Source: Chitinispirillaceae bacterium
GTDB taxonomy: Bacteria > Fibrobacterota > Chitinivibrionia > Chitinivibrionales > Chitinispirillaceae
Assembly: GCA_016929595.1 (NCBI GenBank)
Contig: JAFGIN010000061.1
Coordinates: forward strand, 1-39,290
DNA length: 39,290 nucleotides
Direction: 5' to 3'
The notes under the pieces: model-generated
What the model saw: the letters and a program-made list of their open reading frames with translations, nothing else
The model's database searches: none
What the model was told of the DNA's origin: nothing
Part shown: positions 33,632-39,290 of the stretch, piece by piece
Position numbering within the stretch: the first letter of the stretch is position 1
Layout of the letters: every line of letters starts with the position of its first letter
Translations under genes and position numbers: made by a program

Positions 33632-34827
33632 TGAACGAATTAGATCATGACACTCTTCCGGTAATAATTCTTAAAAAAGGACGTGAAAAACCTGTTCGCA
33701 CGGGACACCCCTGGATATTCAGCGGGTCGATAGGACAGATACTGGGAAAAACAGTGCCCGGATGTCTTTGTAAAGTTCAGGAGATAAGCGGCACTGTTCT
33801 AGGCTATGGATATTACAATAGCAACTCTGCGATTTCAATCCGTATGCTCTCAAACGCAAAGTGTCCATTTTCTCTTCAACTATTGGAAAAACGTATCTTT
33901 GATGCTGTTGCACGCAGAGCATTCATCCTCGATGAACACACAGATTCCTGCCGTTTAATCAACTCTGAAGGCGATTTTCTTCCGGGACTGATTGTGGATA
34001 AAGTTAACCGGGGCCTGGTAGTACAGCTGCTCACCTGCGGCATCGAACAATTCCGAAATGTCATTATATCTTCATTGAAAAAGTATTGCACCCCGGAGTT
34101 TATTTACGAACGATCTGATACCGACTCCCGTAAACGGGAAGGACTTCAGGAGCAGGAGGGTGCACTATACGGCAGCGTACCTCCAGATCTTGAAATCAGT
34201 GAAAATGGCCTCTCTTTTTCTGTTGACATTTCTGGAGGACAGAAAACGGGTTACTTTTTTGATCAGCGCGAAAACCGTTACCTATTAAGGACTTACGTGC
34301 CGGGTAAATCGGTATGCGACTGTTTTTCCTATAGCGGTGGTTTTAGTGTCAATGCTCTTTACGCAGGCGCCTCACATGTAGAACTTGTCGACATCTCCCG
34401 CAATGCGGTTTCCTGTGCACAAAAAAATATCGGGCGCAACATGCCGGACATTCACAATGTAAATTATACCTGTTCTGATGTTTTCCGGTATCTCAGAGAA
34501 ACCTCAACATTCTACGATTGCATCATTTGTGACCCGCCCAAGTTCGCAAAACATGCCGGCGAGGTCGACCGGGCAGCCCGGGGGTACAAGGATATCAATT
34601 TGTGTGCCCTTAAAAAACTTAACAAAGACGGAATACTGTTCACATTCTCCTGCTCGCAGGCAATAGATATGAAACTTTTCAGACAGATTGTCTTCGCTGC
34701 AGCAACAGATTCAGGACGCCCCATTCAGGTTCTCCATACATTGACAGCAGGTCCTGATCATCCGGTGAATGTCGCACATATAGAGGGTGAATACCTTAAG
34801 GGGCTGGTATTAAGAGTTGTTGAATAA
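33628..34827 (+). CDS. rlmI: RlmI-type 23S rRNA (cytosine-C5) methyltransferase
   Basis: 399 residues: an N-terminal PUA domain (ILKKGREKPVRTGHPWIFSG at 14-33, the classic start of this family), a central EEHEE-like part (GDFLPGLIVDKV; GQKTGYFFDQRENR) and a Rossmann SAM methyltransferase domain with CDCFSYSGGFSVNAL (motif I), VELVDIS (motif II) and CDPPKFA (motif IV, N/D-PP-F/Y type). RlmI methylates C1962 of 23S rRNA in E. coli. Related COG1092 members may have other sites, so the exact base is uncertain. Two ATG codons overlap the preceding stop (33628 and 33631). Confidence 0.88.
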   Translation: MMNELDHDTLPVIILKKGREKPVRTGHPWIFSGSIGQILGKTVPGCLCKVQEISGTVLGYGYYNSNSAISIRMLSNAKCPFSLQLLEKRIFDAVARRAFILDEHTDSCRLINSEGDFLPGLIVDKVNRGLVVQLLTCGIEQFRNVIISSLKKYCTPEFIYERSDTDSRKREGLQEQEGALYGSVPPDLEISENGLSFSVDISGGQKTGYFFDQRENRYLLRTYVPGKSVCDCFSYSGGFSVNALYAGASHVELVDISRNAVSCAQKNIGRNMPDIHNVNYTCSDVFRYLRETSTFYDCIICDPPKFAKHAGEVDRAARGYKDINLCALKKLNKDGILFTFSCSQAIDMKLFRQIVFAAATDSGRPIQVLHTLTAGPDHPVNVAHIEGEYLKGLVLRVVE

Positions 34828-35074
34828 GCCTTCTGAGTGCATCGATTCGTGCTCATTTCAGGAAAAAAAGAAATATTTGTATGCACACAGTTGGTACTGA
34901 TTGCATTATCAGGTAATGACTCCAGTTTTACAGAATACGCTATCTACTCTCTCCGCAATCGATAAGCTCAGCGACCACCCAGTCCTCTCTTTACTCGTAG
35001 AGAAAGGGAGCAAGGAGAAACATTATTGATGGAAATCGGGTAAGCATTTCAAAACAACGTAGAAAAACATTTGT

Positions 35075-35105
35075 ATTGAAACCAGGTTTCAATCAGGATC
35101 CTGAT
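35075..35105. repeat. Two touching palindromes
   Basis: ATTGAAACC-A-GGTTTCAAT (35075-35093) has perfect 9-bp arms. It shares its last two bases with ATCAGGATCCTGAT (35092-35105), a perfect 14-bp palindrome. No gene edge or T-run is attached. Confidence 0.6.
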
Positions 35106-35305
35106 CGATACTCATTATCTAAAAATAAGGAAAAAAATAAGTCTCTGAAATGCAGGGCTCTTTTTCAGCTTAAAATTCATTATTCCAGGCAGAATTTCAG
35201 ATACCTGGATGCTTTTTATTCATCTCTAGCTCAGGATTAAATACTGGATTCTGGATTCTGATTCCTGAGCAATAACTAATTTTTTTATTTTTTTTAAAAA
35301 AAACC

Positions 35306-35334
35306 TTGACTTCAAACTGTAATTAGAGCATATT
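35306..35334 (+). promoter_or_regulatory. Candidate sigma-70 promoter of a long rho leader
   Basis: TTGACT (35306-35311), a 17-base spacer and CATATT (35329-35334) follow an A/T tract (35281-35303) that could act as an UP element. It would give a leader of about 310 bases before rho. A second candidate, TTGACC 35597-35602 with ATAAAC or CATAAA 16-17 bases on, lies close to the rho start. Confidence 0.45.
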
Positions 35335-35344
35335 TAAGGCTGAA

Positions 35345-35425
35345 ATGCAGGAAGTTCACTTACAGTGCGTGCTTTCGACCTCGCATCTACACCAATTCAA
35401 AACTTGTTTTAGAATCCAGGCTTGA
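35345..35425 (+). CDS. Possible 26-residue leader peptide upstream of rho
   Basis: ATG 35345 follows AAGG (35335-35338) and the frame runs to TGA 35423-35425 (MQEVHLQCVLSTSHLHQFKT, then CFRIQA). The only support is its position right after the candidate promoter. Enterobacterial rho has a leader peptide gene and is autoregulated by attenuation, but no sequence similarity is claimed. It could be chance. Confidence 0.2.
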   Translation: MQEVHLQCVLSTSHLHQFKTCFRIQA

Positions 35426-35648
35426 AAGTAAATCGTCGATTGGAGTATCCTTTTAAAGCACCTTTTTGCTTGTATTCCATTTATAGTATGTACAATGTTT
35501 AATCTTCATGAAAAAATAATAGTGCTTAGCTCTTCAAAGTAATAGTAATAATTTTCCAACGAAGCAATTTTTATAGTGATAAACGGGCTTATCCCCTTGA
35601 CCTCTAAGAGAATTGCGACATAAACAAACCATTTATCGAGGTGTCTGA

Positions 35649-36896
35649 ATGAATGTTGCCGAACTAAAGTCCAAATCAATGACAGAGTTAAACGATCTCG
35701 CCGCTAGTTATAATGTCGGCGAACACCGTAATCTCCGAAGACAGGAGTTGATCTTCAAGATCCTTCAGGCCGAAGCAAATCAAAACGGTCAAATGTTTGC
35801 TGAAGGTGTTCTTGAAATCATGCCAGACGGGTTCGGATTTCTCAGGTCACCTTTGAACAGTTATCTCAGTGGACCCGATGATATTTACGTGTCACCATCA
35901 CAGATCAAACGGTTCTATCTTAAAACGGGAGACGCAGTCAGCGGCCAAGTTCGCCCTCCGAAAGATTCTGAGCGGTATTTTGCTCTTCTTCGCGTTGAGA
36001 TGGTCAACTACGAAGATCCCGAGGAATGTAAGAAAAAGATCAATTTTGACGATCTTACGCCTCTCTTCCCAAATGAGCGGTTTAATCTGGAGTATAACAA
36101 CAAAGATGTCGCAACCAGAATCATGAACCTCCTTACTCCTATTGGTAAAGGACAGCGTGGTTTGATCGTTGCCCCTCCGCGAACAGGTAAAACCGTACTC
36201 CTTAAAACTATTGCCAACGCGATTTTAAGTAATCATCCTGAAGTTTTCCTTATTGTTCTTCTGATCGACGAACGCCCTGAGGAAGTCACTGATATGCAAC
36301 GTTCTGTCAAAGCTGAAATCATAAGCTCAACATTCGATGAGCCCGCTGATCGTCATGTGGTAGTCGCTGAAATGGCTATTGAACGTGCGAAAAGACTGGT
36401 TGAACACAACCGTGACGTTGTCATCCTTCTGGACAGTATAACACGTCTTGCACGCGCTCACAATACTGTTGCACCGCATTCCGGAAGAATTCTCTCTGGT
36501 GGTGTGGACTCACAAGCTCTTTACAAACCAAAACGCTTCTTCGGTGCAGCACGTAACATTGATAACGGTGGAAGTCTGACAATTATCGCTACTGCACTTA
36601 TTGAAACCGGCAGCAGAATGGATGAAGTTATCTTTGAAGAGTTCAAGGGAACCGGTAATATGGAACTTGTTCTCGATCGCAAAATTTCTGACAGAAGAAT
36701 CTATCCGGCTATTGACCTTATGCGCTCGGGCACAAGAAAAGAGGAACTGCTGCTTTCTGAAGAAGAGTTAAACCGTATGTGGATTCTTAGAAAATTCCTC
36801 GCCACTATGTCGCCAAATGAAATGATGGAATTCCTCATTGAAAAAGTCGGGAACACCAAAAATAACCGTGACTTCCTTGAGGCTATGAAGAGCTAA
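35649..36896 (+). CDS. rho: Transcription termination factor Rho
   Basis: A hexameric RNA-dependent ATPase that ends transcription. It has 415 residues, the standard length without a large insert. Rho_N (1-45: [20 protein letters not shown]) is followed by the RNA-binding cold-shock-like domain ([20 protein letters not shown], then [13 protein letters not shown]). The ATPase has Walker A APPRTGKT (175-182), the [10 protein letters not shown] block, Walker [15 protein letters not shown], the Q-loop [20 protein letters not shown] and the R-loop/arginine-finger region [21 protein letters not shown] stands seven bases before the ATG. It is followed seven bases later by proC. Confidence 0.97.
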   Translation: MNVAELKSKSMTELNDLAASYNVGEHRNLRRQELIFKILQAEANQNGQMFAEGVLEIMPDGFGFLRSPLNSYLSGPDDIYVSPSQIKRFYLKTGDAVSGQVRPPKDSERYFALLRVEMVNYEDPEECKKKINFDDLTPLFPNERFNLEYNNKDVATRIMNLLTPIGKGQRGLIVAPPRTGKTVLLKTIANAILSNHPEVFLIVLLIDERPEEVTDMQRSVKAEIISSTFDEPADRHVVVAEMAIERAKRLVEHNRDVVILLDSITRLARAHNTVAPHSGRILSGGVDSQALYKPKRFFGAARNIDNGGSLTIIATALIETGSRMDEVIFEEFKGTGNMELVLDRKISDRRIYPAIDLMRSGTRKEELLLSEEELNRMWILRKFLATMSPNEMMEFLIEKVGNTKNNRDFLEAMKS

Positions 36897-36902
36897 TCTA
36901 TT

Positions 36903-37709
36903 ATGAACATCGCAATACTGGGCTGCGGTAATATGGGTAAAGCACTCATTGAAGGAATTATCAATTCCTTCGGTTCAGAGTGCTACATAACTGCATTTGA
37001 CCTCAATGCGCTCGCACTTTCCGGCCTGCCGGAGTCTGTTGTTGTCCGCAGATTTGAAGACTGGTTTCAAAATCCTGAGACAATTCCAGATGTCGTAATC
37101 CTTGCAGTTAAACCTGCAGATATTGCTGGTGCAGTCAATCAGCTGCAAAAAAACAGCTTTATTAAAGATCCATTGTGGATATCCATTGCAGCCGGTGTTC
37201 CCTTGTCAGGATTAGAGGATCTTCTTGGAGCAGAAGCCAGAATCTGCAGAGTAATGCCCAATACACCCGCTCTGGTTGGTGAAGCAATGAGTGCATTTGC
37301 TATCAATGGTCTTTGCACAGCAAAAGACCTTGACACAATAGCATCGGTTCTTAACTCGTTCGGGAAAAGTGTGCAGGTGGGTGAAAAACTGATTGATGCC
37401 GTAACTGGGCTTTCCGGAAGCGGACCTGCTTACGTGTTTCTTTTTATTGAAGCATTGATTGAGGGAGGGGTTACAGCAGGGCTACCCTTTTCTGTGGCAA
37501 AAGAGTGTGCTGTCCAGACTGTACTTGGAGCGGCAAAAATGGTTGCTTCAAGCTCAGAACACCCTGCAGCATTAAAAATGAAAGTGATGTCACCTGCAGG
37601 CACAACCGCTCAGGGATGCCGAACCCTTGAAGAACACGCTTTTAAACATGCTGTAATAAGTGCTGTATGTGATGCAGCTAAACGGTCAGCCGAACTTGGA
37701 AAACAATGA
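36903..37709 (+). CDS. proC: Pyrroline-5-carboxylate reductase
   Basis: The protein reduces pyrroline-5-carboxylate to proline with NAD(P)H. It has 268 residues. The N-terminal Rossmann motif is MNIAILGCGNMGKALIEGI. VVILAVKPADI and ICRVMPNTPALVGEAMSAFA are the family's nucleotide/substrate segment. The C-terminal dimer/active-site signature is GLSGSGPAYVFLFIEALIEG, later MSPAGTTAQGCRTLEEHAF. Its start lies only six bases after the rho stop, without its own promoter or strong ribosome site, so it probably shares the rho transcript. Confidence 0.95.
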   Translation: MNIAILGCGNMGKALIEGIINSFGSECYITAFDLNALALSGLPESVVVRRFEDWFQNPETIPDVVILAVKPADIAGAVNQLQKNSFIKDPLWISIAAGVPLSGLEDLLGAEARICRVMPNTPALVGEAMSAFAINGLCTAKDLDTIASVLNSFGKSVQVGEKLIDAVTGLSGSGPAYVFLFIEALIEGGVTAGLPFSVAKECAVQTVLGAAKMVASSSEHPAALKMKVMSPAGTTAQGCRTLEEHAFKHAVISAVCDAAKRSAELGKQ

Positions 37710-37757
37710 TTAAATAATTCACAAATTTTATAAGAGCAGCCTTCACTATGTGGGATC

Positions 37758-38102
37758 CTACAAAGAACCAATGGCCTGCTGCTGACTGGGTATTGGCCCG
37801 GATTCAACATACCCCTGTGCATCATTGATTCGTTTACGAAGTTCCTTCGATGCTTCAAAAACCGGTTTAAACCCTGCATCTACTTCAATATATTCATTTG
37901 TCCGTGGATTTCTTGCTGTCCTGGCTTTCTTCTGTTTGACCTTGAAGCGCCCAAAGCCGCGGATCTCAATGTTGCTGCCCGCCTGAAGAGCCTCGGTAAC
38001 AGATTCGAGGAAACTTTCAACGACGATCTTTGTATCTACCTGAGTCAATCCGGTACGATCTGAAATTTTTTCAACCAGATCCTTTTTTGTAGTATTACTC
38101 AT
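37758..38102 (-). CDS. HU/IHF-family DNA-binding protein
   Basis: A nucleoid protein that bends DNA as a dimer. It has 114 residues. The helical start TKKDLVEKISDRTGLTQVDT is followed by ESVTEALQAGSNIEIRGFGR, the beta arm KVKQKKARTARNPRTNEYIE, and VDAGFKPVFEASKELRKRIN. The Pro in ARNPRTNE is the intercalating tip residue. A 17-residue or so extension (DAQGYVESGPIPSQQQAIGSL) exceeds the usual 90-100 residues. IHF-like features (EIRGFGRFKVKQKKAR) do not settle HU against IHF. GAGGTG lies eight bases before the ATG. Convergent with proC. Confidence 0.92.
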   Translation of the reverse strand: MSNTTKKDLVEKISDRTGLTQVDTKIVVESFLESVTEALQAGSNIEIRGFGRFKVKQKKARTARNPRTNEYIEVDAGFKPVFEASKELRKRINDAQGYVESGPIPSQQQAIGSL

Positions 38103-38230
38103 GTAATCACCTCGAAGAATGGTGTGGTGGTAACTGCTTTAACCGGTCATTTAAACCGATAACTCATAGAATACATTGTATTATAGTGGAAATCAATGAT
38201 TAAATATATAACAGTCTGAATTTAAACGCA

Positions 38231-38842
38231 TTACTTATTATCAAAAAGATAGAAATACAGAATCTTCTGGTATTCTAAAATAACAACCTCAGAAGTGTTT
38301 TTATGTCTCCACCATCGTTCATACATCAATTTTGAAGCATTATACATATTCATAGGCACCGGGTGGTAAGAAAAACTGACATTTTTCATACGTGCCTGAC
38401 TCTTTACCATCAATTTAATCCTCCTCATGTGATAGGGACTGGACACCAGACCGACACTTATTTTTTGAGAATTCTTTATCTGCTGCTCCTTTAAATACCC
38501 AAACAGACATTTAACTTCAGAGATTGTACTTACACATGTGTCTACCACAGTAACTCGTGAAAGATCAAAACCCTTTTTACTGATATAATTTATATACCCA
38601 TTTTTAAAATCACTCAACAACCAGTGCGAATCAGAATACTTTATCATAAACTCTGACGAGTAGTCAACTCTGTTCCGATCTCCTGCAAATGTAAATACAA
38701 CATCCACCTTGTCAGGAAGAGGATCTTTAACGAGTAACCACACACCAGCCTTACGTATTGCAACGGACGCCAAAATGACAAGTACAACCGCTGCCCCGGA
38801 TATAATCAGCAATTTTTTAAATTTATTTATAATGGTCAGCAT
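38231..38842 (-). CDS. DUF218 (YdcF/SanA-like) membrane-anchored protein
   Basis: The ATG at 38842 (MLTIINKFKKLLIISGAAVV) starts directly before the single N-terminal membrane helix. An upstream ATG at 38914 would add 24 residues, and neither has a strong ribosome site. Of 203 residues the DUF218 core is visible: DVVFTFAGDRNRVDYSSEFM, CVSTISEVKCLFGYL and the signature VSSPYHMRRIKLM near 140-155. E. coli SanA, ElyC and YdcF belong here and affect envelope integrity. The enzymatic reaction is not established. Orientation suggests the domain is periplasmic. Transcribed alone. Confidence 0.75.
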   Translation of the reverse strand: MLTIINKFKKLLIISGAAVVLVILASVAIRKAGVWLLVKDPLPDKVDVVFTFAGDRNRVDYSSEFMIKYSDSHWLLSDFKNGYINYISKKGFDLSRVTVVDTCVSTISEVKCLFGYLKEQQIKNSQKISVGLVSSPYHMRRIKLMVKSQARMKNVSFSYHPVPMNMYNASKLMYERWWRHKNTSEVVILEYQKILYFYLFDNK

Positions 38843-38914
38843 ACACCCAAAAAGAATTTGAATAGCATTCAGTCGTAGTTTCGAAGCGATACTTAGAACA
38901 CGTAGGGGAATCAT

Positions 38915-39116
38915 GCCATACGGTTTTTATTTGACACAGTGCAAAAAAACATGAAAAAAAATCCTATTATAAACCAGCACTTCTCAGTGTGTGCCCTGGT
39001 CACCCTCGACCAGGTATTTTACAAAAAACAGACCTCAAACAGAAATCTGAATTTTTACGGATGAAGCACAACCCACGTGCAACACACCACCCTTACAAAG
39101 TACATCACCTCGCATT
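38915..39116. other. Intergenic stretch with one hairpin
   Basis: No gene is seen. CCTGGTC-ACCCTC-GACCAGG (38995-39014) is a perfect 7-bp stem with a six-base loop, followed by TATTTT. No plus-strand gene ends here, so it is not assigned as a terminator. Confidence 0.4.
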
Positions 39117-39290
39117 ACCCAGTCACCCAGTCACCCAGTCACCCAGTCACCCAGTCACTCAGTCACTCAGTCACTCAGTCACTCTGTCACTCAGTCACTC
39201 TGTCACTCTGTCACTCTGTCACTCAGTCACTCTGTCACTCTGTCACTCTGTCACTCTGTCACTCTGTCACTCTGTCACTCTGTCACTCAG
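39117..39290. repeat. 8-bp tandem repeat (minisatellite) running off the window
   Basis: Twenty-one full units plus partial ends fill 174 bp without an indel. In order the units are AGTCACCC x4, AGTCACTC x4, then TGTCACTC mixed with AGTCACTC (one T, one A, three T, one A, seven T). The period is not a multiple of three and no frame is kept, so it is non-coding. The array continues beyond the window. Confidence 0.95.

Larger units (their letters stand above)
34828..35648. other. 820-bp gap rich in palindromes, before rho
   Basis: No convincing protein gene is seen. It holds two touching palindromes (35075-35105), an 8-bp inverted repeat GCTCAGGA / TCCTGAGC (35229-35236, 35263-35270) around a tandem CTGGATT run, a degenerate CTCTCTTT...AGAGAAAGGGAG hairpin (about 34981-35008), a candidate promoter at 35306-35334 and a possible 26-codon leader frame at 35345-35425. 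Together the last two suggest a long rho leader. Confidence 0.5.

Noticed and set aside
39117-39290. CRISPR array
   Set aside because: The unit is 8 bp without spacers; it is a simple tandem repeat.

Overview
The window reads as a chromosomal stretch of a Gram-negative (diderm) bacterium of moderate to low G+C. Evidence for the outer membrane is an LptE-type lipoprotein, a second lipoprotein and several signal-peptide proteins. The style of the secreted proteins (FlgD/Por-like C-terminal fold, beta-helix lipoprotein, PEGA protein, giant TPR protein) would suit the Fibrobacterota/Chitinispirillia or a neighbouring phylum. That placement is inference, not a match I could test.

Left end (1-3540), accessory DNA. 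An IS110-type transposase gene is split by an in-frame amber codon. Its 3' end carries two related stem-bounded units with compensatory base changes, and perhaps a third. Next comes a 1,434-bp segment (1872-3305) bounded by 26-bp inverted repeats (24/26 identical). It holds a two-gene minus-strand unit: a secreted protein and a HEPN-like protein. A 14-bp inverted repeat follows.

Central minus-strand block (3539-15768). It contains the primary sigma factor, a small secreted protein, a ferritin-like helical protein and a 3,158-residue periplasmic TPR protein. The TPR protein has eight copies of a long module of about 272 residues (8 x 34). Clear hairpin terminators separate these genes.

Housekeeping region (16163-28450). 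It contains a duplicated DUF1540 protein, pyrK-pyrD (type 1B dihydroorotate dehydrogenase, ATGA overlap) and a small membrane protein. A minus-strand pair follows: exonuclease-DinG helicase, then LptE (4-bp overlap). Then come a GT2-membrane-Rossmann fusion, a decayed coding remnant, a hybrid histidine kinase and MgtE. MgtE starts at a TTG behind a perfect Shine-Dalgarno sequence.

Right part (28447-39290). It contains a PEGA protein, a beta-helix lipoprotein, endonuclease IV, a hydrolase gene fragment, the overlapping trio dapF / PQ-loop-like / RlmI-type methyltransferase, an 820-bp palindrome-rich gap, rho-proC, an HU/IHF protein and a DUF218 (YdcF/SanA-like) protein. The window ends inside an 8-bp tandem repeat whose unit variants change in order along the array.

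The most unusual items are the structured units behind the IS110 transposase, the inverted-repeat-bounded HEPN cassette, the 272-residue TPR super-repeat and the terminal minisatellite. No CRISPR array, tRNA or rRNA was seen.
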